Counted from the stretch's first letter, positions 14,521 through 32,409 are shown. The stretch: 64,000 nt of DNA from Chaenocephalus aceratus (GCA_023974075.1 CM043801.1:18718281-18782280); one strand, 5' to 3'. Program-made: numbers and translations. Notes: generated from the letters alone by a model not told the origin.

Positions 14521-14846
14521 TTTATTGGCTGATACTGTATGAAGTGAAATGGTCTGGGATGCTCTAGATGAGGCCTTGTTGTTGGACGTGTGTCTCTTTG
14601 TAGCTCCATAATGGTGGCTGGGTTACTGAATGCTAAAGCCAGTGGTGCCCATCGAGGGTAGGAAGAATGGTGAAATTGCGAGGAGGTGAAGGAGTCAAGC
14701 GTCCATGTTGTCTCCAATTCAGGGTGTCTCAAAATCAATGGAGGCCCGAGCACAGATGATCCATAACTACTCCATTTAAGTGGGGAAACTCTTCACACGG
14801 AGCATCCATTTTGGCTCTGTCTCACTGTGTGTTTCTGTGGAAACTG
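14521..14846 (-). other. epha4: Eph receptor 3' UTR with candidate poly(A) signal
   Basis: The first AATAAA on the minus strand after the stop is at 14521-14526 (TTTATT on the plus strand), giving a 3' UTR of about 330 nt. Further TTTATT sites at about 13335-13342 would give a much longer UTR. Which site is used cannot be told from sequence. Confidence 0.45.
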
Positions 14847-14946
14847 TTATACTTGAACGTGCGTCCCCTGGGTCTGCAGGGTCTGCACGCTGGACAAAAT
14901 CTTCTTCTGGTGGCCGGCAAGATTCACCCCCATTTTAGCCAATTCA
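14847..14946 (-). CDS. epha4: Eph receptor last coding exon: SAM end, PDZ ligand and stop
   Basis: Acceptor CTCTTGTAG, then SELAKMGVNLAGHQKKILSS (first Ser is a split codon) and VQTLQTQGTHVQV, stop TAA at 14847-14849. MGVNLAGHQKKIL is the last SAM helix common to Eph receptors. The C-terminal Val-Gln-Val fits a class II PDZ-binding tail, as seen in several Eph receptors. The 3' untranslated region follows on the same exon. Confidence 0.95.
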
Positions 14947-15166
14947 CTACAAGAGAGACAGAAATAAATAGTTTTCATTAAAGACACATGAAGAGACAGA
15001 ACATTGTTTCTCAGAGGCCACGCAGCTGCTGAGGATGTCTAACATACTTGTGTTAGTCCCCTTGTTTCATTTTAAATGACACTCTAGTGCTATAAAGCAT
15101 GTCTTTAACTGACAATGTTGACCTTTTTGAGTGTTTCATTTAACTGGGATCATCAGCCGTTTGTAC

Positions 15167-15304
15167 CTGACGCTGATGTAGAGGATTGAGTCCAAGCTGA
15201 CATATCCAGCACTGGAAAAGTTCTCCTTATACTGGCCCATCTTGATGGCCTCCAACCACTCATCCACTGTGTTCACACTGAACTCTGGGGTGGTCGGGTC
15301 CTCC
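15167..15304 (-). CDS. epha4: Eph receptor exon: SAM domain, first part
   Basis: 138 nt; acceptor ATCCCAGCAG, donor GTACAA (a weaker donor). It reads [40 protein letters not shown] and LYISV. SAM domains mediate receptor oligomerisation and adaptor binding. The conserved tyrosine in MGQYKENF is present. This stretch looks more like EphB2 than EphA4, which is why the paralogue call stays open. Confidence 0.93.
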
Positions 15305-16154
15305 CTGCTGGGATACAAAGCACACTCACAACTTAATGAAATGTTGTACTGTTGAGTGGCCAAATAGAAGTTTCTGGTTGGTGCTGAGGTCAATTATTTA
15401 TCTCTAGAGCATAAGGATGTGTCAGCAGCACACTGATGAGCCAGTTAATGCTCAATCATGGTGCTCTATCTGCATTTTGGCAGAATTGCTTTCATTCTGC
15501 AACAACTGCAGCAAGACGGACTCAAATCCACTGTGAAAAGAAAACATTAACTATAACTTTATGTACCATGCTGTATAAGGTTCCATTAAAGGCATGCCAT
15601 AGTCTATTCTTTCTGGTCACGTTGTTATTTGTGTCTTCGGTGTGTAGACCCTTGTTAGCAGTGCTCTTGAGTCCCAGTTGCCTTTTCGGTTGTGGTGGAA
15701 TTTGTTATTTTGTCTTCTATCATCTTTGAAAGGGACTCAAACATGTTCTATTGCACATTCTGTATGCTGTTCTGGTTCTAACCCTGTAAGCCTGAAGTGT
15801 AACATGTAAACAAATAATGATATGGGGATATTAGGGATCTGTGCAATCCAAATGCATATGGGAATATGTATATGCCAACCCACAACCTTATATACTTACC
15901 TCTTCATTGAGAATGTAACTGGGGTGAGACAAGAGATACAAATGTAGCACTACAAGTTTGTTATTTAAAACTGAATAAGATCAGTAATGGTGTGTTCTAT
16001 GCATGTACTTATCTTCCTATAATATAATCAAAGACGAAATAACTGATTGATGAAATGATATTGACTTTAGATGTGATAACAAAAGACATCCTTGGATGCT
16101 TATAGCAGGTGCATGTCAGTGAAAGGGATGCATTTACAGCTTTCTCCCACTGAC

Positions 16155-16348
16155 CATTCTGAGCTGTTGGCCAGCTCTCTGAGGCTGGCCGGGTTTCTGA
16201 TGAGCTTGTCCAGGATTGTGACGATCTGTCCAAACTTTGGCCTGTCGCTGCGTCCCTTCTCCCAGCAGTCCAACATGAGCTGGTGCAAAACCACAGGACA
16301 GTCCATCGGAGCGGGAAGACGGTAGCCCTCATCTATTGCTTTGATCAC
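16155..16348 (-). CDS. epha4: Eph receptor exon: kinase C-lobe end
   Basis: 194 nt; acceptor CCCTGCAG, donor GTCAGT. It reads [40 protein letters not shown] and [20 protein letters not shown], then NSSE. The LHQLMLDCW and RPKF elements form the last helices of the kinase. The last two bases plus the first base of the next exon encode Trp. [11 protein letters not shown] matches the EphA4 type. Confidence 0.95.
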
Positions 16349-16419
16349 CTGCAGGGAGACAAAATCAAGTTCTGTGATCAGGGAAATAAAAATATCTAGA
16401 AAATGCATTGTTATAGTTA

Positions 16420-21373
<4,954 letters not shown>

Positions 21374-21435
21374 CTTGAGGAAAGTGTCCAGAGATCCGTT
21401 TTCCATGAACTCCGTTATGATCATCACTGGTTTAC
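21374..21435 (-). CDS. epha4: Eph receptor exon: kinase hinge region
   Basis: 62 nt, a small exon size conserved across Eph genes. Acceptor CCTCCGTAG, donor GTGAGTAAC. It reads KPVMIITEFMENGSLDTFLK, covering the gatekeeper Thr and the hinge of the kinase. It is isolated between introns of 22.2 kb and 2.9 kb. The long plus-strand open frame lying over it is only its antisense shadow. Confidence 0.95.
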
Positions 21436-21884
21436 CTACGGAGGCAGATAACAAGGCTGTTGTTAGTGGAGCAGAATTACAAGGAACAAAGACAGCCACC
21501 GTAAAGAGACCAGGACAGAGGAATAGTGGAGTCCACAGCTGTGACCAGCCTCCCTCTCTGACTGTCTCTTGGGGATAACATGGCATGTCGTCATCAGTCA
21601 CACTGACAGCTTCTAATCAGCCCTCTCCATAAACGCCAGGAGATAATTAGAATGGACCAATCCACCAGAATATGTGTGCGTGTATTAGGGGGCCTCCGGA
21701 GATCTCATGAATACTAATCAGCCTCAAGGGGAAAGGGGTTGTGGTGGGATCGCTATGTGCACCTGCACCTGCATGAGTGTGTGTTTGTGTGAAGAAGGGG
21801 TGGTTGACTGACGGAACCCGCGCACTATAGTCCCCTTTATTGCATCTGGTGGGGCTTACAAATGATTAACAAAGTACCTTTAAT

Positions 21885-21904
21885 CACACGTACACACGTA
21901 CACA

Positions 21905-22003
<99 letters not shown>

Positions 22004-22004
22004 A
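21885..22004. repeat. (ACACGT)n and (CA)n compound microsatellite
   Basis: Three ACACGT-type units grade into a CA array with one CC interruption near 21940. It ends 30 bp before a hAT-like element. Confidence 0.97.
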
Positions 22005-22296
22005 AAAACAGCAACAGCAGTTGTCCTTTTACAGCAGGGGTAGGCAAGTAAGTTTGGCCTTGGGCCAATTTTTTTCTGAGCCGCAAGATGGCGGGCCAGA
22101 ACATAATCAAAGCCTAATTCAAGGAATTGATTTTGGTAAGAGGGCGCAGCGCCCCTGTTCCCCGGTTCAGAAAAAACTCTGATATCGCTGATAACCCTCC
22201 CCATCAACACTCTGATGCGCAGTCAGATCCGCTGATTGGTTCACTGATGATATAGGTGCCCAATCCAGAGCCCTCTGGCTCTGGCTAGACCTGCCC

Positions 22297-22470
22297 AAAG
22301 GGAGGCTCGTCCTCTCTAGCCCCATTTCAGTCCCAAAGCCAGGGCTATCTGTATTTTAACAGACTTATCTTTTAAATTGAGGTGTATTTATTGTTCTCAT
22401 CAAAGTTTATTTTTCTCTGAAATTTTAGGGAGGATGGTCCTCCCTTTCCTCAATGGACGAGCCTCCACTG
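22297..22470. mobile_element. Small MITE-like unit nested in the hAT-like element
   Basis: GGAGGCTCGTCC at 22301-22312 is repeated inverted at 22455-22466. The right end reads CCTCCACTG, which fits a hAT-type CAGTGGAGG terminus. I could not find a matching 8-bp duplication, so the left boundary is uncertain. Confidence 0.45.
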
Positions 22471-23856
22471 AGTAAAGTAGAGTTATTAACTATAGCAGTG
22501 TTATTTAACACATTTATTTGAGAATTTGCCCACATTTGAGAGGCTTGAGGGGCAACAGAGGACGCATGGACAACTGGAATCCTTTTTCCTTTTCTTTATT
22601 TCAACTTTTCAAGGACACATTAGGATTCTTTCAGGTTGAAAACCTTTACAAAATATCAAAGGACAAAATAAATCAATTACAGCAGTTGTGCCAAGTATTT
22701 TACTCAAACTCAATGTATTTAATAGTTAAATAAGTACTTTAATTGACCTGGTTCCCCCCAACCACACATTTGCCATATGTGACCCGCTCTATCGAAATCA
22801 GTCGAAAGTCGGAAGGGCTCATTTAAAAAATAAACGTGGATTTGCGTAAAAAACTAGTTTTTCGGGGTTAGGGTGTTTTGTTTGATTTTAAATAAACAAA
22901 GTCTTGGCTTTCAGAATATGACATTTTTATTTCCAAAATCACACGATAAATACATGTTTGAAGCTTGTAAAGGGAAGATGACAGCTCTCACTCGCCACTC
23001 TGCTCTTCCACAGCGCCGCTTCCCCTCCCTCCGCTGACATTATGAATGTAAGCGGTATGTCGGGACAGAATTTATTTTACCGGACACATTTGAAATGTAT
23101 TCTTAATAATAAGAATGGTGTAGCATTCCGTTAGCAGGTAATCACCGGACTAGGAACGGATATACTGATGTTTAAAACTCAGTTAATGGGGCTCATTTTT
23201 ATATTGCTTCAGTTTATAATCGTTACGGATCGAAAAAGAAACATCATTATTACATTCAAACAAACTACTTGCAGTAGATGAAGTACATTATTCAAAAGTT
23301 TACATTAACTTTGAATAATAACACGGGAGAAACGGATTGCTCTCTTTTGCTCTCTCCCTCCCTCTCTCTCCTGACAGCACGTCAGTAGGCTTGTTTGAGA
23401 CACATTGCGGCTCGCCTCGAAAGTAGACGAGAGTAGCCGATCGCAGCCGGGGGAGGTGTCAAAAAGCTCGTCTTAAGTCGGACAGCTCGGACTCGGAGTC
23501 GGCTTGACTGGCTGGGTTTGCAATGGCGGAAATTCCATTTTACCCACTGTAGACAAAGGTGATCTCCATTGCTTTATGTAGGTTTGTTAATTCAGTCATG
23601 CTGATGAACCACACCAGTGACTGGGTTCCATAATTAGAAATGCTCCTCCCTCTTAATGTTTGCAAAACTGATAGGTGGACAGGCTACAAATGATCAGTCC
23701 CTTCAGATCCGCACACATGAAGCTTTATGAGCATGAATTGAACAGACCTGCTGCTGTGTTAATTCTTTAGCTGCCACTTTAAGCTTTATGATGTGTACAA
23801 CATGGATGTAATTTGATTTAATCTTGCCATTTTAAATGATGTATTCAATAAATAAG

Positions 23857-23910
23857 GTTAAACCAAATCATTACATTACAATAGATTTTATTTTAATGAT
23901 TTGGTTTAAC
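23857..23910. repeat. 17-bp perfect hairpin
   Basis: GTTAAACCAAATCATTA at 23857-23873 is followed after a 20-bp AT-rich loop by its exact complement at 23894-23910. Confidence 0.9.
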
Positions 23911-23919
23911 TTAAAGATA

Positions 23920-24240
23920 AACGTTATTGTTATTGCACATATTACAGACACTGAGACAACGAAATGCAGTTTAGCTTCTAACCAGGTGCAACAAGCAGTG
24001 AAGTGGAAAGTAATGTACACAATCTACAGAATAACATATAGAATGAATTGAATGATGAATAAACAGTGGGGTATGAATACACTAGATATCAGCCTGTGAG
24101 CAGTATGAACAGTGTGTATGAATATGCTAAGATATATAAAGTATGAACACGGTAAGCAGTATAGTATAAAATATATAGATATTAATTTCATGATGATAAA
24201 CATTGTGGAACAATAATGAACAATGGGAATGGATGTGGCG
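23920..24240. repeat. Probable dispersed-repeat tail, AT-rich with short internal repeats
   Basis: Begins near a segment reading CAGACACTGAGACAACGAAA that I recall as recurrent in fish genomes, then degenerates into repeated CAGTATGAACA-like units. Assignment is from memory of similar sequence only. Confidence 0.35.
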
Positions 24241-25433
24241 ACGTAAAACTGACACAAAACAACAACAAACTTTTGCCAGCCAATTGGAGAGTTTCATCAG
24301 CAGCACGTGGTAAAAACCACCAATGAGCGCTCAGCTCGAGATACAAGCGAGCCGTTACCCATCAAGCATTTCGCTTCCGCAGCTCGTGGAGAGCAACTGC
24401 GCCAACTCGCCTCGCCTCACTCTCAAGGCTGCGGGCGTCTTTGTCCCGCGAGATTTCAAAGTCTCATGTGGGCGAGCCTCCAGAGCAAGTCGGACAAAAT
24501 GACTAACCATCATGCAACGCACTAGCAAGACGTTGATCGCAACTGCGCAGGTCTGCGCAGGTCTTGCTTGTCTCAAACAAGCCTAGTTTCTCATGCAGCT
24601 CGCTAAACAGTGGGCGGGGCTTCCGGTGATTATGCAGAGCTGGGAGTCTCGTCAGACTCAGCAGCTGATCTCTCTCTCGGGTCCGGTTATACTTCACTCG
24701 CGTTTATGTCCATATCGATCAGATCCAGCTCTCCTGATCGGCCTTTATAGAGAGCACCAATCAAACTATTAAGAGTGAATATCGGCCGATAATGACCGGC
24801 GGCTAACGGAAACCCTGATGTGCAAGTGTCGGTCCTATGTTGTATTTTTTTTTTTTGATTCTCAAAATTACGGGCCAAATATTATCGCCTGTTGCCGACC
24901 CATGTTTTACAGCGTTCTCCCTAGGTACAACCCCCCTATAGCTGAGCTTTGCCAATCACAGAAAACATGCATGTCCGTTACAAAAGATGGGGTGTATGTG
25001 AGAGCATACTGTAGCTTGTTAACACATACTATGTCAGTTGTGATGAATAGGTCACATTTCCCACATCAGACCTTAGAGATGCTGGGTAAAAACCTGGGGG
25101 AGAGATAAAGACATCACGAGAGGGGGAAGCTAAAGAGTAGCAGACAGGAAGCGCCTTCCTCTGTAATGCTTTCTTAAAGAACACAGTGAATAGGAAAAAG
25201 TAGAATTTTTCCCGAAATGTCCCCCCCTACAAAGAAAAACGGTCTCCTGCCAATGAGCTCATACACAATGCTTTGACAATTTGTGTGAACAAAAACTTGC
25301 CAATAAAGCTCCATTGAATTTAAATTGTGACCTGAATTAAAAAATAAATAAGTTAAGATAGGAAGAAATGAATGGAGAACAAATCGAGGATTAAAGAGTT
25401 TAAACTAAATTGGACAAAACAAGCAAAGGTTTA

Positions 25434-25560
25434 AAATGGAAAATAGGGAAAAGAAAGATGGAGGGAACAAGTAAAAAGAGAAGTGAGTAGGGAAGAAAAG
25501 AGGAAAGAAATATGAGGAGGAGGAAAGGAGAACAGGGAAAGGAGAAGAAAGGAGGAGGGC
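25434..25560. repeat. Purine tract (A/G rich)
   Basis: About 125 bp almost wholly A and G on the plus strand; a candidate for triplex-forming DNA. Confidence 0.7.
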
Positions 25561-25668
25561 TCAAAAGCTTGTCACGAAAAAGCAGGAACAACACCAGCAA
25601 GGCCTACTGTAAGATTGTAGGTAAAGACAGCAATACATCACCTTAAATGAATTCACTATCTCACTGCC

Positions 25669-25955
<287 letters not shown>

Positions 25956-26120
25956 GACAAACACAGACAGTCGTCTGGTCTCTGGTGGTGGTGTCTTCTT
26001 TGACAGTAACATTAGTCTCAGGGATAAAAGTGAAAGAGAATGGATTTTCTTCTGCTGGGGGTGAGGACTGCTGGTTACATTTATCTCCACACGAGGCCTG
26101 GGTTGTGTGTTGTGTGTCAC

Positions 26121-26161
<41 letters not shown>
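26121..26161. repeat. (GT)n microsatellite
   Basis: About 40 bp of GT. Confidence 0.95.
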
Positions 26162-26162
<1 letters not shown>

Positions 26163-26440
26163 AAAGCTGGTTTCAGGGCATGGCAAGTGGATGAGGCGGC
26201 AGCACGATGACCACCGCCTGGTTTCAGATCTGATCTAAGGTGGAGAACAGATGTGTGCTTTTGTGTGTGTGCTTGTCACAGCAACGGATAAAACAGTTAA
26301 TGGGATCCTGAATTAAAGGGCGGCTGACTCTTCTCAGCCTTCAGTCCACCAATGGAAATGTGTGTTTGTTTGTGTGTTTTAGTGGGTGTCTGTGAGGAAG
26401 ATCTTAATTTTTGTCTCAGATTCTAGACCCTGTGAATGTA

Positions 26441-28002
<1,562 letters not shown>

Positions 28003-28100
28003 TATATATGTTATTGTGTGTGGAACCATACAGGAAAGTATCGCCTTTAAAAAAAACTATTTTGTGTATGTGTGTAAGCCCATCTACTGTATGTTTGCAG

Positions 28101-28455
28101 CAGAGGTTGCGCTATACCTTTTCGCTGCCCGTCATTTTGACGGACAGGATCGGGGGGGGGAGGGGGGGGGACGCACACTCGCTCATGAACTGTTAGCGCC
28201 GTGTTATGCATGCGGGAGCGCGCGCAGCGTAAAGCAAGTAGGCCTACTCACAGATATTTCAATCATCGACATCATTTCCTTTTTGGAGGGCATGCATAAT
28301 AACATGGCATAACACCGGAGCCCCACTGCGGGGAAACTTTGGCGGTGTTCTGAGTTTGATCTAATCTGTCAAAATGACGGACGTCTTTCAGATTTTTCCG
28401 TCATTGTTAAAAAAAAACGTCATAGACGGAAAATATTCGGTTAACGCGACCTCCG
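28101..28455. mobile_element. hAT-like MITE, 355 bp
   Basis: The left end CAGAGGTTGCGCTATACC and the complement of the right end CGGAGGTCGCGTTAACC are related. The flanks GTTTGCAG (28093-28100) and GTTGGCAG (28456-28463) match at 7 of 8 positions, fitting an aged hAT duplication. Inside, near-palindromic CGTCATTTTGACGG and its inverted relative GTCAAAATGACGG lie towards the two ends. No coding capacity. Confidence 0.75.
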
Positions 28456-28576
28456 GTTGGCAGTGAAGGAGAATATTACTTTCAGGTCCCCGGTGTTAGA
28501 TGCGGTCAAGAGAGAGGCACAATGAAACACATTCATCATGTTGTGTTGGATTAGAGAACCTAAAGCCTGGCGCGCG

Positions 28577-28634
28577 CACACGCACACACACACACACACA
28601 CACACAACACACACACACACACACCACACACACA

Positions 28635-28733
<99 letters not shown>

Positions 28734-28740
28734 CACACAC
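28577..28740. repeat. Interrupted (CA)n microsatellite
   Basis: CA array with several CAACA and ACCAC interruptions. Confidence 0.96.
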
Positions 28741-30040
28741 TGCTATCACTAGTCATCATCTGGACACCTGCCAATACAGAATTATCCCTGCAACTCTGAA
28801 AGATAACAGTTTTACCAATAAAACCGACCACACTCCCTCCCGCTGTCTATTAGCTTGTTAAGTCTCTTTTTGTCAAGTGCCGGCTCAACCACACACACAC
28901 TTGATGATAAAATGACTCCTTTTCACTTCTTGTTTGCGACTTCGTCACATGCCATCCACATTTCAAACACACACACACACAACGGCATTACAGCCTCTCC
29001 AACGTGTTGTGAGCCGCCAACATTCATGAACGCTACTCAATTTCTTCCTGAAAGCACATAATTAACTAATCACATTCACATAATTCGAATTCATAGCCTT
29101 TCATCGCCTTTAGAAATAAAGCATCTGTTTGTGGAGCTAAAAACACCGCCCTGTGTGTGAATGTGTGCAGATTGGGTATTGATGTTCTGCCAGGTGGAGT
29201 GTGTTACGGAAGGATCAGTAAGGAGCTTTCTCTTTTACAGCTCTTTATTAAGTTGAAAGACGAACGTGTTGTCTCTGCTTTCCCCAGTTTCTTGAGTGTG
29301 CTTTTGAATTGCTTTGTTTGTATCAAAGTGATAGAGAGTATAGACACTAGTACAAAAAGAGCAATTGAACCAAACTTAACACAGCCTTTCTTACCTGCTA
29401 ACTACAATAAGTGCAAAGACATTCATAGGAAAATGCAGAAGTATTTATTTAAATGGCAAGTGCAAGTTAATTTTTGGAATTGACTAAGTTCCTTTTAAAT
29501 ATTTGTTATTGTTGTAAAAAAAAGAAAACTTGTCTCTCACAGCCTATTGGTTTTAAATGAGAAAACAGTGCAATCAAACTGCTTTTGTTGCCTTCATCTC
29601 ATTGACACATATTCAGGAAAAACATGAGAAAACATATTGGCCAAATGGGGCAACCTACAGAGGATATTTGGTGGCCACAGAGTAACTTTTGTGGCTATCA
29701 GGTCATGGTTAGTGTCTAAACCTGACGTTTAAACACTATGTCTGGTTAATTACATTATGAGAGCCGGTTTCTGTGTGTTGGTGTAAGTCTGTATAAATCT
29801 GGGTAATTTCATTATGACTTGCTATCTGTATTTGCGCCAGTGCCCGCATTAAGCTGTTATTGGATGAGACGGCCCAATGTACAACGAGAAAATGAAATAA
29901 CTGCCGTATTGATTAATGTTAAGGCTCTGAACTAAGTGATACAATGCTTTTAACACGGGGCAGATCTCTTTTCTGGGAAGCGCCATGTGATGGTGCGGGG
30001 GGGTACATAGAAACAGTGAGACAGAAACTCAATAACCTTA

Positions 30041-30330
30041 TCTCCACTCCTCTCTTCACCTCAATTCCCTCCCCTTCTCTTTCTCATCTCCTCTCATTTC
30101 CTCACGTTTGTCTCTTTGCCATCCCTCCTCTTGTCTCTCCGACCCTCAATCTCTTTGCACATCTTCCCCGTTGCCCTCATTTGTTTCTCAAGCCCATCTC
30201 CTCTCATTTCCTAACTCTTGTGTCCTATCTCATCCATCCATCACCTCCACCCGTTTCGTACCCGTTGTCACCTTTTCTCTACGTTTCCTCCCGTTACTCC
30301 TCTTCCTCATTTTTGTCCCTGCAGTCCAAT
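30041..30330. repeat. Pyrimidine-rich tract with an internal repeat
   Basis: C/T-rich stretch in which ATCTCCTCTCATTTCCT occurs twice, about 110 bp apart, near 30085 and 30196. Not coding. Confidence 0.6.
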
Positions 30331-30514
30331 CTTCAAATCTGCATACTTATTCAAAACATGAATAATTTCAAACACTCTGACAGAAAATATTGAAACACTT
30401 ATTGTTCAGTGCACAAAGACTCACAGTTAAAACTAATCACTAGTTTCTTCAAACAGAAGACTGCTGGAAAAGCTGGGTGCTTTTGCCAGTTTTAACAGCA
30501 CCTTTGTATGAAAG

Positions 30515-30520
<6 letters not shown>

Positions 30521-30556
<36 letters not shown>

Positions 30557-30569
30557 TGTGTGTGTGTGT
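30521..30569. repeat. (GT)n microsatellite
   Basis: About 49 bp with one GG interruption. Confidence 0.95.
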
Positions 30570-30905
30570 ACAATGTGGAACGATGAGATGAAGCTGGTAA
30601 TTGAGGGTTTCCAAATGAGCCGATTGTTGCAGAGATTGTTAAAAACATAAAGGATGGAAGGATAAAATGAGGGACGGGGGAGATGAAGCAAGATAAATAT
30701 ATGGGGGAGGGGAGGTAGGGAAGGGGCAGATTGCAGCACTTCCTGATGTGTAGAGAGACAGGATAGAGAAAAGAAAGATCTATTTTTTCTCTTTTCCGCA
30801 GTGGCGCTCTAATTAGCATGACAATAGCAACAATCAGGTGACAGACAGCAGAGTAGGTATTAGAGTGGCACCAAGCTCAGGGCTTATGAGGTTTTAGGAG
30901 GAGAG

Positions 30906-31092
<187 letters not shown>

Positions 31093-31219
31093 ATTGTAAA
31101 AGGAACGCGTACAGCCAAGATAGGCACATACCCAATACAAAATATAACTTTGAAATTTCAAATGAGTGCCACTATAATCATTAGTGCTACCCCAACTGCC
31201 ACCATCCCTATCCCCTGTT

Positions 31220-31753
31220 GCAACCCAGTCTCACGGCATTTCGTGTTCACCAACACGATTTTTAATCTATTGATTCGTGTTCACCATCACGATTTGCCCC
31301 TTTTTTTCGTGTTGCACAGCACGATTTTAAAAGCAATGTATTTCTACTGGTAACGTGTTTCGTGCCTGCAGGCTGCAGCACGTCTTTTTCTCCGGTCGGG
31401 TCGTGGAAGACCGGAAGCTGTGTGGTTCATAAAAACATGTTCTTACTCAATATCAAGCCACAGTTATTGCTTTTATTTTAAATCGTATAATTTCGGACTT
31501 TTGTTGTCATCTGTGAGGAAAATAAATGGGGCTCAGAGCCTCAGGATACTGAAATCTGTATTTTTAAATCTTTTTTCCTTCTAATTTGTTATTCTTTTCA
31601 AAATAACACACTGTTTATTTACTCACCAATAACACACAATTATCCTTGCTTTTATTTATTGGTTTAATTCCATAATCTCGGGCTTTTTTGGCGTCCGTCA
31701 GGAACTGAATTTCAAAATAAATATAACCGGAAACAGACGTAGGCATTTCGAGC
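31220..31753 (+). repeat. Left terminal inverted repeat with iterated hairpins
   Basis: Hairpin units TCGTGTTCACCAACACGA (31241-31258), TCGTGTTCACCATCACGA (31275-31292) and TCGTGTTGCACAGCACGA (31307-31324) share the frame TCGTGTT....CACGA with starts 34 and 32 bp apart. A fourth, CGTG...CACG around a CTGCAG palindrome, lies at 31361-31382. Confidence 0.9.
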
Positions 31754-31980
31754 GATTACCCAAGATCCTCAGCTATGGTTTTAAGCTCACTGATTGGATG
31801 TGTTAGCCGCAATGCATGCTGGGATTTGGTGTTTATATTATATGAAATCCGGAAAAACATTTTAAAAGTATAAAATAATACTTAATTCCGAGTGCTCTTG
31901 CTTTTCTCTTCTCTTCAAGTCATCACATAACGGCATTGTAATACACGGTTCGGCTGCATTACATATTACAGATCTGCCGT

Positions 31981-32398
31981 CATGACCGAAAGAACGAGAT
32001 CGCGGATACAAGCGGCCGAGATGGGTTTCCTCCACCGGGTGGCTGGTGTCTCCCTTAGAGATAAGGTGAGAAGTTCGGTCATCAGGGAGGGACTCGGAGT
32101 TGAGCCGCTCCTCCTTCGCGTCGAAAGAAGCCAGTTGAGGTGGTTCGGCACCTAGTTAGGATGCCACCTGGGCGCCTCCCTAGGGAGGTGTTCCAGGCAC
32201 GTCCAGCTGGGAAGAGACCAAGGGGTAGACCTAGGACCAGGTGGAGGGATTATATCTCTTCGCTGGCCTGGGAGCGCCTTGGGATCCCCCAGTCAGAGCT
32301 GGTTGATGTCGCCAGGGAAAAGAAAGTTTGGGGCTCTCTGCTGGAACTGCTACCCCCGCGACCCGACCACGGATAAGCGGGAGAAGATGGATGGATGG
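31981..32398 (+). mobile_element. 5'-truncated LINE fragment with 11-bp target duplication
   Basis: AGATCTGCCGT occurs immediately before (31970-31980) and after (32399-32409). The insert keeps the C-terminus of a non-LTR retrotransposon protein: an LRWF-like segment just before 32150, then MPPGRLPREVFQARPAGKRP, RGRPRTRWRDYISSLAWERL and LLELLPPRPDHG. It ends in a GATG/ATGG tail typical of several fish LINEs. It is dead on arrival, as is usual for 5'-truncated insertions. There is a shift or stop near 32150. Confidence 0.9.
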
Positions 32399-32409
32399 AG
32401 ATCTGCCGT

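Larger units (their letters stand above)
23388..24583. mobile_element. Candidate nested element with 15-bp perfect inverted ends and TA flanks
   Basis: GGCTTGTTTGAGACA (23388-23402) recurs inverted at 24569-24583, and TA sits immediately outside both. Beyond 15 bp the arms diverge. The 1.2 kb span includes GC-rich segments next to both ends. A TA-targeting MITE is possible; the family is not recognised. Confidence 0.5.
22035..24904. mobile_element. hAT-like non-autonomous transposon, 2870 bp
   Basis: The left end CAGGGGTAGGCAA and the complement of the right end CATGGGTCGGCAA match at 11 of 13 positions. Both ends are flanked by the identical 8-bp sequence TTTTACAG (22027-22034 and 24905-24912). 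An 8-bp duplication with short CAGGGG-type ends is the hAT signature. No transposase frame was found inside, so it would need a transposase in trans. It contains smaller inverted-repeat units listed separately. Ends and duplication are seen directly; superfamily assignment is inference. Confidence 0.85.

Noticed and set aside
23340..24600. CpG-island promoter inside the hAT-like element
   Set aside because: GC-rich patches there sit inside transposon-like inverted repeats and have no adjoining exon.
29157..29483. 108-codon plus-strand open frame
   Set aside because: No splice or promoter context, no recognisable motif, non-ATG-rich AT sequence; likely chance.
31966..32376. LINE fragment as a host gene exon
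   Set aside because: The 11-bp duplication and the GATG-type tail show it is a retroposed fragment.
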